NCBI GenBank assembly: GCA_023014335.1
Contig: JAECYW010000030.1
Span: 1 to 64,000, forward strand
Source of the DNA: Galerina marginata
Lineage: Eukaryota > Basidiomycota > Agaricomycetes > Agaricales > Galerinaceae
Direction of reading: 5' to 3'
DNA: 64,000 nt
Positions 11,243 to 23,133 of this stretch are shown one piece after another. Each line of letters opens with the position of its first letter. The first letter of the stretch is position 1. The position numbers and the translations under genes were made by a program. A model generated the notes under the pieces. The model was not told the DNA's origin. It did not search any database and saw nothing but the letters and a program-made list of their open reading frames with translations.

Positions 11243-14200
11243 TTTGTGAGTTATTCGCTGTTATTCGCCGCATGTCGCATTTTCTGAAAAACAGTTCCAG
11301 ATGTCGGGCACGATGTCGTCTAGGAATGCTTGATCACGGTTTAAAAGAGTAATAAGGATCAACTTCCTCCAAACACGTCCGCCGAGGGGACTAAATAAAA
11401 TCATTTCCAGACCCTTGTAGCTACGATCTATGGAATGTACTTCTATTCTACGATAAACAAGTGCGCCCTTTCCGTTGTCCTCAATCACTCGGTGATCCAT
11501 AATAGGAATCACCGACAGGATCGCCGACTCATGGATTTATCATTTTATTCTTTCTTCCAAGAATCGTCAGAAACGAGGGCGTAGCATAATTCTGATTACG
11601 CGCACTTGATGGGCCACTTGATGGTGGGTTTCCTTAAACGCGCTCTCGACGATAGCACGAGGCTCTCACCGGCTAAGTCAATTCCCCGTGTGCTACTCAG
11701 CTAACCGACCACATTAGCCAGGATGTCCAATACAACAAAAAATCCCTTCTTATCAAGACCGTTATCAGCTGTTGCGACATTCATATTCGTATTTTATTCG
11801 GCGGAACCCATTACCTTTCCTTGATCAGTAAATGCATACTCAGTCAATCACTCCTTCGGCTCTTTTATTAGTACACAAGCGGTACGAATTCGGCATCGTA
11901 GTTTAATTGAGAAACTAACATTCGAACCCTGCCCGAGGAAGATAAACCAGCCCGAGCGTCGTGAAACGTACCTGGTCGACATGAAATGTGGCTCCCAGTA
12001 CATTCATGAACGGCCCGTAGAAGGTTATTTTCAATGTTCATCAGGTGATCGAGAACCCACCTTGATGCGCCACTGGTCAACGATTCTCCTTTTCGAGGCT
12101 CATGATCAAATCCTTATCAATAACCCCCACACGTCTCCTTTTCCAAATACCGCTTATTATTGTGTGTTATGCTAGCGATGTCAGAATTGTGGGTTACACT
12201 TGTCGCTTTCAAGTTAACTCTGATAATTCAGGCGTCCAGATGACATAGGTAATTGAGAACTCTCCCATACAGACCGGCGTCAATTCCCTGAGAATTCGAA
12301 GCGCTCATCATGCCAGTAGCCGATAAGATGTGTGGACGAGGCTATCAGCCGTCCACGGCCAACACCTCCTCCGCACACACGACCTAACAAAGGTTTCTAA
12401 CAAATCAATTATCCCCCGTACAACACTAGTCCCATGACCAAATGAACGAGGTGTGTCATGCCCGAGGCCGTCTTTCGACAACCAAACTACTCGCCGGTCA
12501 GGACCCCTTATTTAACCGTTGGCGGTACTCAACTGCAGTCTGCGGTCTTTGAGACCTCTCAAACGAGAGAAAAGGACGTTATAATTATTTGCTAGGAATT
12601 AAGTTTCAGCATTGACGAGGTCTACAGGAACGGCACCATCCCAGCTTAATTAAGTATAGATATATGTATATGTATGTACGCTAAATTGTACCTAACCACT
12701 TCCGAAGCGGTCCGTAAATCGTTCGGAGTGAAAAGTTATTTGGCGACGAAAAAGGCTTGAATATTCATGGCCTCAATTCCGTATATTTATTTTCATAAAA
12801 AAGGCAACCGTTCAAGCCTTCGAGGGTTCTATAGCAACAGTGTCTGATCATGAAGCCCACATGCTGAAGGCTCCTAACGCCAGTGTTCAGTCTTTCTTTC
12901 TCCGTTCATTATACATGTCAGGCCGACGATAAGACGGTAGAACTTTCCCTGGGTGCGACAACTGGCTCGCCCCAGTCAATGGTCGACACGAGGCAAACGC
13001 ATGTCTTTCCAAGCCTTACATGGCAAGTCAGAACCAGCGTGAAATAGAGGGGTTGAACATCGTGGCCTAGGCAGGCAGCACTGCCGTCGTCAATTAGGTA
13101 CACGACATAGAGGACTGCACAGGCCGATTCCGTAGATTCAGGCAAGGGCGATTTGCGGAACCGTAGGGTAAGACCGCTTTGCCATTCATCGAGGCTGATA
13201 AACGTGGAAAATGCCTCTCTTTGAATATGAACTGCGCTAACTCTGGACGACCTCGTGTTTAACAGCAATAAAGACGTCTAGAAGCTTCCTTCTCCTCTCG
13301 TATGCCTGATCGCCACAGGTGTTACTCAATTTCAGGCGTCGCCGCTCACGTAGCAGCAATTAAATTGTAGCTGGCACTTTCCCGCAACGTTTTGTTCTCT
13401 GCAGTCTAGCAAATTTAAACTTGACTGTCCGGCGTCCTGGGCTCAGGGCAAATGTTTAATCAGTCTAGGTACCTAGAATTCTTCCTCCGATTTCTCTCGA
13501 CTGTTCCATTTTCTCCAAGAGCTTGAAGAGTTGTAGTGGGACCATGTAATCCTTTAAATCGCGTTAAATTCAGGGACAACAGAACGGATCTCAACCACAA
13601 ACTCCCGTGGATCATAACGTGTCCAGTCCCCATCCCCAGCGGCAGGCAATGATTGTCAGGATGACCTTGTACTTTGGTTTCGTCTTTATTCAGGTAGAGT
13701 TGATTTTGAATACCGGTTTTTACGCCGGTTACGATCGAGTTCCCCGCAAAATGATGGCCTCGGATATCCCGCTATTCGTGTATAACCGCGTCCATGAATC
13801 ATGAAGCTGCATATGTATCTTAGCTTGTACTTATTCTTATCTATCAGAATTAATGAGATTTAGATTTTCCGGGTCTTGTCCACTGGGAGCGCTCTAACCG
13901 AGGTAACCGATTATGTTGTTGAACATTCTAAATGGGCAGAACTGTCTGAGATTCTGCGTCCGCACATCCGTACTTGAACCGATAGCCTTCCATTGAACTG
14001 TTAATCAACTCGGTCCGAAATTACTTGTACGAGGTCTCGTTACGATTAACTTTAAACCCGGCGTCGTCATGGATCTCCATGGTTATATACCGGAGAGAGC
14101 CCCAAACTATTTCACGCCGAAATCTCTTCTCATTTGAGAAATTAGGATCCGTTTCGTGTTGAGGCGTGCCGATTTCAATTATGGGTTTCGGATCTAAACT

Positions 14201-14816
14201 TTTCTTATCTCCCGAGGACTTTCTGACCGCCTATGATCCATCCATATGTTGTACGCGGGGGAAACCTAGGCTACAGAATGGAATCGAATGGATTGACGTC
14301 GTGGCTGTTCCATCTCGCGCTCACCTTGACCGTTCACACCAGCAGACCTATTTTATCAGGGCATTGGGCATTGTACCAAATCCCTGGGTCGGCGAAAGTA
14401 TCAGAAAGGCAACTCAAAGACGATAGAGCGGAAACTTCGTACCGATCTCTCATCTAATCACGCGATTAGATTCTATTTTTGTTGCAAACAGGATCCTCTT
14501 CGCCCATCGCTGCATCCTGGTTTTTTAGACGCCCAGCTGGGCAGGTAGGTTTATATTCTCAACATCAGGACCATGCAGTAGGCGCTTGTCTTTGCTTGCT
14601 GAAGTAGTCGCGGTGAAGAGATGTTTAGACGGGCCGGGGTCAGGAACGATATCCTGGGAAAATATGCCACGATCTCCATGGTACGCGGGGTTGTGGCCAA
14701 TGGCGTCGACCACAACTCTACTCTCGACGCCCATCACGACATCCATCTCGCCTTCTACACCATCAAGAAGTAAAGGAAAAGGAGAAACTTATAAACTAGT
14801 AGCCTGCTACTTCACA
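11243..14816. other. Gene-poor stretch, no supported gene
   Basis: Only short frames are present. A 116-codon minus-strand frame at 12918-13268 is the longest, but its translation shows no motif, and no flanking exons join it in phase. The last 100-150 nt is presumed promoter of the F-box-like gene. Confidence 0.45.
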
Positions 14817-15976
14817 ATGGCGGACAGCGTTGAGTAAGCCCTTTGTTCTGAGAATGTAAATGTCATTTATCGACGGACCACGGTGCCAGGACGTCTGCAC
14901 TTTCCAGCCAGCTCTGGGGTGAACTTCCTCTGGAGCTCATCCGAGAAATCATCCTCATTTTGGCGCAAAGTGATATCGAAAAGGCTCGAGAACTCCGCCT
15001 GGTCTCCGGCGATGTCAACATCTTGGTTCTTCCCATTCTTTTTCGCCATGTCGTTATGGTTTTGCCTGAGCACGTCAGTCGATTCACAGCTACCCTTTTA
15101 CCCAAGAGGAAGAATTACATACCTGCCCTGAAATCGAAACTTCATATTATGCCGCGTATGCTCTCAAGTTACAAGGTCGATACATGGGTCCTCGTCGTTA
15201 ATGATCGTCGCCCTTCACTTGAAACCGCCCTTGCCAGCGTCGCTCCCGTCTTTGTGGGGCTATCCAAGCTGGCTATCACGGGTCAGAACTTATCTTCGAA
15301 TGCCTTCTGGCTGCGGCATCACCCTATCCATCCTACCGTCATGCTGCTCGTCCACTACGGCAGCCCACACCTCGTCAACTTCTACGACCCCATCTTCAAA
15401 TTTGTCACGCATCTCTATACATCCATCACTCACGGGCATCGCTACTCCAGCATCGCCGATCTCCCTTCCCTTACCCACCTGGCGGTCAGCACGCGCCCAG
15501 AACTTCCAGAAACCACGGCTCGCAATGTCGCGTCCTCGCTTACAGCCATCCTCAAAGTATGCGATAATCTGACGTCACTCGTTCTGGTAATGGACTTTCT
15601 TACCCTCGACGATTCGTTATATCATACGTGGGTCGGCTGGTTAGTGGAATGTTCGCAAGATCATCGTTTCATCTTTCTACCTGATTATCGCGTTCCTCGG
15701 ATGGAGTGGAGCGATATCGTGAATGGAAGGCGGACGTTATGGGATCGGGCGGCGGATTGGAAGCAGTTGAACGGGATTCCGGGGTCGCTGCTGAGGACCG
15801 CCCTCATGCAGCAGTTCATGGAACTGGCCGACAAGGAACGCTTCTCGTTTCCGTTACTCGGCGATCGGAGGGAAGAAGAATGGGAGATCGATTTGGTGCA
15901 AAGGGATGATTACAATCCCCAAGCTGATGACCCGGACCTGCGAGGTGGAACGGGGTTCATCTCTGCTTTCGGTTGA
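14817..15976 (+). CDS. F-box-like protein (2 exons, 367 aa)
   Basis: Model: exons 14817-14833 and 14890-15976 with a 56-nt intron (GTAAGC...GCCAG). The first exon encodes only MADSVE; splicing gives MADSVETSALSSQLWGELPL, which leads straight into an F-box-like core at residues about 14-50 (LPLELIREIIL...ELRLVSGDVN). The rest has scattered hydrophobic, leucine-rich segments like the C-terminal substrate-recognition regions of the many Agaricomycete F-box-like proteins. A role in SCF ubiquitin ligase recruitment is inferred from the family. The longest uninterrupted frame (from 14960) would lack the F-box, so the spliced start is preferred. Confidence 0.75.
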
Positions 15977-18900
15977 CCTTGGAGGTTGGAATGGTGGTGT
16001 TGATAGACGAGTCGATGACCTGATCCCTAATCTCAGGCCACTGCATTCGCAGTTCCTTCTGATCGCAGTTGATCCCTTTCGATTTCACCCCATCTCGCTT
16101 AGAGTTCGTCGCTGAAGTTTTCACCTTCAATTGATTGGCGTAGCGCATGTGATAGGTCTGTTCTTTTAATACCTTCTTGCATTAGAGCGAACACACCCTA
16201 ATTTGCTCATGTTTCTTCCAGACGAAAATATACTTCTTCGTTTTGCCCCCCATTATGAATCTTTGAACACTGGCTTAGGTACATATGCATTTTTGTGGGA
16301 CAGGTCGTCAATTATCATCATTCGCATCGCAACGTCGAACGGCTTCGCGGATGTTCTGCGGGACCTTCTTTCAATTGATCAACAGAGGCGGTGCAGGGTC
16401 TGTGATTGACCCATCGTCACCCTCAAATGAAGGGACCTTCGAAGTGTACGCAGTTATCTTTCGCGTGATTGATGTTCGTTGATTATTGGCCCTTCGTCTC
16501 ACCTATTCAACCTACCGTTTTCGCTAAACCTCAAAAATAAGCACCTCAGAAATTCTTAGTGCGTGAACACCCCTTCCATCAGCATTTCTTTCTTCGTATA
16601 TTCACTGTTCTTTGTATCGCTTAGGCTTGGCTCAAGGGTTCCTTCTTCTACGAACCCAAATATGGAAACAGCACCTTGTTGAATCGGTGGCCGAGAGCGG
16701 TCAGTTCCATAAGCAACATCTTCAGTCGGGCGTACACGCTAATCAAGTAACGCTTAGATGTGCTTTGACTGGCTATTAGCAATCCTGCCAAGTGGGCCAG
16801 TCTTCGATCCTCCTTGCACCTGTATGTTATGTTCTTTGCGCTCTTGTCCTTAACCTTGGGATATGCGTTCATGTCAGCTCCTCCTTTGTGGAACAGATAT
16901 CTTGCTCTCGACGGACACCACAATCTATCGAGATTGCCAAGTCGCTCACACTACGCGGGCGTACCCGGCTTGTAACTTGCATATGTGAATGTTCACCTTC
17001 TCGAGGGACGAGAACTTCTTTCCCTTTCTGCTCGGAGGGTCGGCCAATAGCGTCGTACCCGCGCTCGCCGTTACACGTGTATTTCTTCGGGGCTACTTCG
17101 GAGTCTGACATATCCGGACTATCGGGCGAACTTTACCGCCACCATGGGAAGATGCTGTACTGTCGGTGAATTGGGCGTCCCAAAATAGTGCAGCGTGCCC
17201 GACGCTAGGGTCCAGTGCCGCGGAACGCACTTTATTTCTTTTGTTGTGGGTGAGAAGCAATTAGAAAATCCGAATTTTGCTTATTAAAACGACAGCGTGT
17301 CGCCTTGTGTTAGGATTAGACATGACATCTCTCTCGGAAGAGAAAGCTTCTTTCGGGGTGCGAGTTTTGCTCCCGAACGCGTGCCCATAGCCGTCGAACA
17401 GTTCTACGAGTCTCGAATCTATCCGTTGCTCGAAAGTAAAGACGATGGCAGAGAAAATAAGTGGATAATTTTTCAATGGTTTCCTCAACTTTCAATGCAC
17501 TCAGTAGCCATTCAAATTTCCAGTCCTGGACTGACTCCGCAGAATCAAACCTCAATAAGGAGTTCTACCCGAACTGTCGACCCATCGGACATGTGTTCCA
17601 GCTAACGACATAGCTCAACTCGGAGCCTCGGTCACTGGTTTGAATTTGTCAGGCGTATGTACCCTCGAGGACGGAAAGATTATCAATCTATTTCATCGCC
17701 GGTCAGAATTATCTACGATATTTTTCCATGTCTTTGCTGTCCTGACCATGCAGGAATCATATTAGGTCGGAAATTCCTTCCTCGTGCTTTATTGTCACAT
17801 TAAAATCCGGCAAAGCATGTGAGGCGTCGTTGACCCCTCCTACTTTCTCCCAGACTTCGAGCAAGGATGATACTTCAAGGTTCGGATGTACGGAACGCCC
17901 TTAAAACTTTTGAATGGTTGGTCATCCTACTTGAACACGGACAACTTGTGGTTTTACCGAGCGCCCATGAGTGGTCGTTGACAAGCTTCGAAAATACGAG
18001 TCGTAAACTTTCTAATAAGCGCAATCAGGCACTTCGTCCTTTCTATCCTTCGTTTTAGCCGTTCTACTCCTCCGGCCTTCAATACTCATGGACCGACCAT
18101 TTGTTTGACCTGAGATTTCAAATAGCTAACAACCCACCGTCCCTCTGCAATATCGCACCGATTCGGCTTAGGCCAATGACTGAAATTCCGACGAGTTTCC
18201 CGTTATCAAGTGATTAGTAGTTACAGAAACTGAGTGGGAGGCGAATTAGAACGAGTAATTATTTTTAATGAGCCTTTAATGTTATATTTAGGTGGAAATT
18301 TTGACGCTAAGCGACTCCGATCCATAATACGAAGAACGCGATGGAAATACTCGTCAAAGTGGGGCAGTCGCGACGGCAATAACTCCTATTCCAGGAGGAA
18401 AGCTGCGAGTAGGAGATCGATAGTGGCAACCTATTTTCTTGCCTACTTAGTCTTATAGATATGTGTTTGAAGTAAACGATTAGAGGGGGAAGGGTCTTCT
18501 GGAATCAATGACACAGGGCAGAAAGGAAATAGAGTTGAAACCTGGGCTGACTCCAATACACCATTCGAAGAAGGGCACTAGTTCTGATGCCCCCTTGTGT
18601 ACCTGACGGGGAGATAAAACTTGGGCACCCCAGATGGCAAAAAAAATTTCTTGCAGATGCAGAGAGACATTGTCGCTACTAGCATGCCGCAGCTTCTCTG
18701 AGATTCGCCTCGATGATCGTGGCGTTTCGGAGAGGTTGCAATTTCAGCTCGCAACCAAACGAGAGGGTTGTGAGATATACAGAATTTTGGGAAAAGAAAT
18801 CGCAGCAAATTATGCAAGCAACCAGCGTGGAAGATAGCCTTGCGCCAAACGACAAAAAGCAAGCAAAAAAACTAGGGCGTGCCGGTTAAATGCAACTGAA

Positions 18901-20359
18901 GCAATGAAAAAGGTCTGACAGAAGGCATTAGCCTCGATTAAAATTATAGGAAGTGAGGAGACAATTCCCCCAATCGAGTATAATTTCAGATCTACGAGCT
19001 CTGGATAAACAGATGGAACGAACGGGAAAAAAAGACAGCGGTGGTTTGGGATAAGAGAAAAATCGCGGGAGTCCTGAGCCCGCCCTAATCTCAGGGCCCG
19101 TGCGAATTCAGAGCGCCCTGAAAACAACCGCCATCAAATTGCTTTCTTCCTTTCCTCCCGCCCCCGCATCACGCTCTTTACGCCCCGCCTCCACGCCAAC
19201 GCCCATTATCACATCTGCTGCTAATCTAACTCCTTGTCGCTTATACGAGTCCTGTTCGACGAACTCAGCCGAGCCCACCACCCGGCTTTCGAGGCTATAG
19301 TCGTAGTTGGTTCTCAAGATCTCCTGTCTGGAGGCGTTCCTCTTGGAAGACGTTCGGCATTAATTGTCCTTTGAGAACTACAAGTATGATGGAGGCTCCA
19401 GGGATAGTTCTAGCCTCGGATCTCGAATACCATGTGCGTTTTGTTACTCTTCCCTACTTCTGCTTTACTGAAGTGAAATTAGTAGCCTTTGGTCGCAGAT
19501 ATTTGCTCTTAGGCGACGCCACACCTTGCACCGTTGCTATCTTGAATTTCGTACCAGGATAACCAGGTTATTGCTTTGATAATCTCCGGGAAACCCTATC
19601 TTTCCAGTTTATGGCTGCGGCGTTGTTTTTCTCTGCGTGTCCATTCCCCACCTTCCTGTTAGTTTCATTCTTTGACGTTCACCGATATCCTAGTTTGGTC
19701 CTCACGTCCATTTTTTCAGGACACTCGGAGCCTTGCCTCCGTGTTCGGTGTTGGGAACTTCTAAGGGCGATTATGCCTACACCCCTATCGGTGAATATTT
19801 ATCTATTTTTCGATGACCGTCCTCTAATTAGAATTTCCAGGCGTCTGCCACCTCGGCCTTCGATGGGCCTATACTCAAGAGTCGGCAATAAAGTAAACCT
19901 CCCTAGGCAAAGTCGAGCCGCTGAGTTGAGATTTGGCGGGTACCTGGCGGTCGTTGGACTGACGGCACTGAAAAGTTATCCTGGAATTTTGACATTCCTA
20001 TATGGCTGTCGTGATTCGTTTTTCACGAGAGGTAGGCAAACGGTCCTGGTTGGTTTATATAGCTGCTGAATGCCGTCTTTGTCACAGGATTATAATAGAG
20101 AGCGCATCCTCGGTTTCTTCCTGCCTTCCGCTCCTCACCCTCCACATGACATCGCGTATGTCGAATAAGGAATGTGTTAATTCCGATGTTTTGATCCTAT
20201 TCGACGCAGCGCCTACTTTATCGGATGAAAGGCGATATGTACCTGTTGTTCGTCTCGAAATACAGCTATCTCAATCTCAATGTAGCTCTCCTTTCGAATA
20301 ACAAATCTTTGTTGCCGCCGAAAGTTGTGCTGATACAAGTTAAACTTTTAGTTTAGTTC
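15977..20359. other. Gene-poor stretch, no supported gene
   Basis: No frame longer than about 150 codons and none with a recognisable domain. The 152-codon frame at 19611-20069 is rich in Phe/Ser/Arg and looks like a chance frame. The stretch is the longest apparently empty interval in the window. The final 100-200 nt must hold the promoter of the F-box gene. Confidence 0.45.
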
Positions 20360-22141
20360 TTGAATGCATTTACGGGAAATTTCTATTTTCATTTCAACGA
20401 CTCGCTTCACGTGCAGCGTGGTGACGGGATGTCAGTTATTTCGGGTCGACTCCCACCAAATCGAGAGTCCAAATCTCGCCTTCACGACCACTTAATTGTA
20501 GACCAGCACCTCCTTGAATCGTACTATTCAATGAACGACATCTTCGCCGCCCATCCATCCCATTCCGATCCGACTGATGCCCTATTCCGCCCCGCAGTCC
20601 AGTTGGACAGCGACATCCTAGGACTTATCTTCGACATGAATAGCGACATTTTCGACATTGACGAACCAAAAGCTCTCGAAACCACTCGAATTTCATCCCA
20701 GGTCTGCAAAGACTGGCGATATCTCATTCTAAACAACCCATTGTTGTGGGGGAAACTTATTGATCTGGACGCCCTCAACCAGGAACAGGACGAATGGAGG
20801 AACGAGGTTCTACGAAGGAGTGGGACATCTCCTCTCTCTATCGGCGGCACAAGCCAATTTCACGGTAGAAAGACATCGTGGACTACCGACCTGACATCAT
20901 GCGAGGAATTTTTCTTTTCGCTCCTCAACAATCAGTGGAAAAGAATTGAAAGGCTAAGTATCACGCTCGACGTGACACTCAGCAATCCCCAGCGATGGAC
21001 AGTAGCGTTTAGCCCTGCCCCGATCCTTCGAGTTTTTAAACTTAAATACGATTCTTACGCTCCTTATGGATCCGATCCCTTGCCATTTGACCCCCATCGA
21101 TTCATCTTCGCCGACCAGGCACCCCTACTTCATACATTCGAAGCTACAAACACAAAGTTCCGGCTATCGGCCTCCTGGCTTTCTACTATTCGTTCTCTGA
21201 CCGTCAGCTCGGAATTTTCATTTGCAGAGACTTTGGATTTGTTGAGGGCGACACCCATATTGGAAAATTTCCACCTTCGTCAGTTCGACGGATTTAGATC
21301 GCGATTGGGGAACAGTGACCAGTGCGACGTCCTCACTGGGGCTACTAGTATCATGCTTCCACATCTCCGCGCGATAGAGCTTACCGGCAGCTTTGTGGAC
21401 TGCATGACCCTTCTGGGTTGCATAGCGGACAGCTGCACTCTCAGTTCGTTCTACGGGAAGTTTACGACCATCTGGCAAAACGATAATCTCTCGCCATTGA
21501 TTTTAATTTTATGTGGGGCGGCCATCAAACATTATTCCCTCCATAAACCCACTAAAGTTACTGTGCATATTCGCGACGACAAATTCTTTTGGAGGAGTCA
21601 AACCCCAGACTCTTTATTTGAACTCACCATACCCATCGAACAACGGGACCTAATGAACCTTCTCTTAACCGAATTTGCGACGCCAAGCTTCGATCAGGTC
21701 CTCCAGTTAGATTTGGCCGTGCCGTATTCACTAGCGGAGCGTCAGGCCATCTTCATTTCCTTCTTATCCTCCTTTAATTCTATTCGAACATTGCGTATAC
21801 AAGCAGACAGATTGACGATACCGCCCCTCACTTCACTATTCGAGACTCACAACAACCTGTTCCCTCTTCTGCGTGTCGTCAACATGATCTCCTCCGACAG
21901 AGTCTTTCTTTCTCAAGGAATAATCCATGCATTCGTGTCCAAGTGCAGAGTGGCTGGCTCTTATATCTCAATTCTGAACCTAACGGAATGCGAAATAATA
22001 GAAGAACCAGCAATTTCGCCGGATTATTTTGACGATTTAGATGGTTTGACAATTCGCTGGCGTGAATCAGACGTAAACGACATTTTGGAGCACGTCTGCG
22101 GACAGGTCAATCCGAACAATCCGAAAAACACCCTTACTTAG
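20360..22141 (+). CDS. F-box protein, intronless, up to 593 aa
   Basis: A continuous frame. An F-box-like module lies at residues about 78-130, around LDSDILGLIFDMNSD, SSQVCKDWRYLILNNPLLWG and LIDLDALNQEQ. This is the arrangement of the large F-box-like family of mushroom-forming fungi: hydrophobic F-box, Cys-x-x-Trp-Arg, LWG, and a conserved 'D.WR.E.L.RSG' segment. The remainder, about 450 residues, is leucine-rich repeat-like and would bind a substrate. The start is uncertain: Met1 (20360), an internal Met at 20429, or Met58 just before the F-box region are all possible. The probable role is substrate adaptor for SCF-type ubiquitin ligase. It is related in layout to the F-box gene at 44617 but clearly divergent. 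Confidence 0.85.
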   Translation: MNAFTGNFYFHFNDSLHVQRGDGMSVISGRLPPNRESKSRLHDHLIVDQHLLESYYSMNDIFAAHPSHSDPTDALFRPAVQLDSDILGLIFDMNSDIFDIDEPKALETTRISSQVCKDWRYLILNNPLLWGKLIDLDALNQEQDEWRNEVLRRSGTSPLSIGGTSQFHGRKTSWTTDLTSCEEFFFSLLNNQWKRIERLSITLDVTLSNPQRWTVAFSPAPILRVFKLKYDSYAPYGSDPLPFDPHRFIFADQAPLLHTFEATNTKFRLSASWLSTIRSLTVSSEFSFAETLDLLRATPILENFHLRQFDGFRSRLGNSDQCDVLTGATSIMLPHLRAIELTGSFVDCMTLLGCIADSCTLSSFYGKFTTIWQNDNLSPLILILCGAAIKHYSLHKPTKVTVHIRDDKFFWRSQTPDSLFELTIPIEQRDLMNLLLTEFATPSFDQVLQLDLAVPYSLAERQAIFISFLSSFNSIRTLRIQADRLTIPPLTSLFETHNNLFPLLRVVNMISSDRVFLSQGIIHAFVSKCRVAGSYISILNLTECEIIEEPAISPDYFDDLDGLTIRWRESDVNDILEHVCGQVNPNNPKNTLT

Positions 22142-22378
22142 TCTTTCAATAGATGAGTGATCGTTTGACCGAAGCAAAAAAATCCTTAACGGAGGCATGA
22201 AACAATGAACATCGGCTAGGCTCCTATCAAACGGTACACAATAAATAATAAAACTCTACAGGCCGGTTTAAAAATACAAAGGGGGGTCACGGGGGAAAAT
22301 ACAAAAGCTACATGGTAATACTAGTCGATACAGTTGTTGGCGATGGCGTGGCTCATACTAAACGAGCAGAAGGCAGTA

Positions 22379-23133
22379 TCAGTCGAAGCGTTTGGCACTG
22401 AAGAGAAGGGTCGTAGCCAGTACACAAGGCTCAAAGATTCCCGCCTGGAAAGCCTCGCTTGTGATATTGAGTAATACTTTCGTCGAGTCCTTCGAGAGGC
22501 TAGCACGGGCATATTCCTGTGGAGGATTTGGCCCGGCACTGAAAAGCTAGTTACCGCGGAGAACACGGTCAGCGATGCTAGTCCTTACTGGTTAAAAATT
22601 ATCTGGCTCACATATATCCCATTGGAGAGTGGTATCCAAGTGTACGATCTTCCTCCCACAAGCATAGTCCGGGACCTGAATATAAGAATAATCAATAATC
22701 TAAAGCGGCAATAAAAGAAGTCGAACTGCAATCACGTTTTGTCCGGGGAAATGCACAGGAAATCGCCTGCGCGTTTGGAAGCAAGGACACCCCTTGCTTC
22801 AATAGTGGTCCGAGTTGGTGGATGGTTCCATCGAATTATCCCAAACAATCCAGTTGGCTTGGAGATGACAGTCGAACCAGCGGCTGGATCCGTTTGAATA
22901 TTAAAGAATTTAAGCTGCTTTGGCCCAATTACAGTGCAATTTAGCACGTCTTGACCAGCTGAGGCGAATTCAAACTCAAAAGTCAAAACAGAGGTGGGTC
23001 CGCTTGGTGGTGGGGGCAGGGCACCGAAAGTAGGCGAATGCCATGCGTTAGAACGCCATGGACCCTCATTAATGGAGTGAGGGTTCTGCGGGTTATGCCA
23101 CCCGGCCTGGGCGTATGGGTTACTGGCGTACAT
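22379..23133 (-). CDS. DUF6593-family protein (3 exons, 209 aa)
   Basis: Model: exons 23133-22736, 22675-22612 and 22546-22379; introns of 60 and 65 nt. The frame holds across both junctions and gives one continuous protein. The N-terminus is Asn/Pro/His/Gly-rich and low complexity (MYASNPYAQAGWHNPQNPHS). The rest is a compact domain with segments such as FGIIRWNHPPTRTTIEARGV, KRAGDFLCISPDK, YTWIPLSNGIY and EYARASLSKDSTKVLLNIT, matching my memory of the DUF6593 family found in Agaricomycetes. The fold and function are unknown. No signal peptide or membrane segment is seen. The 3' end was chosen because the last exon reads through to TGA with family-like sequence. Confidence 0.8.

Noticed and set aside
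12918..13268. 116-codon minus-strand frame with hydrophobic segments
   Set aside because: No domain, no start context and no adjoining exons; treated as chance.
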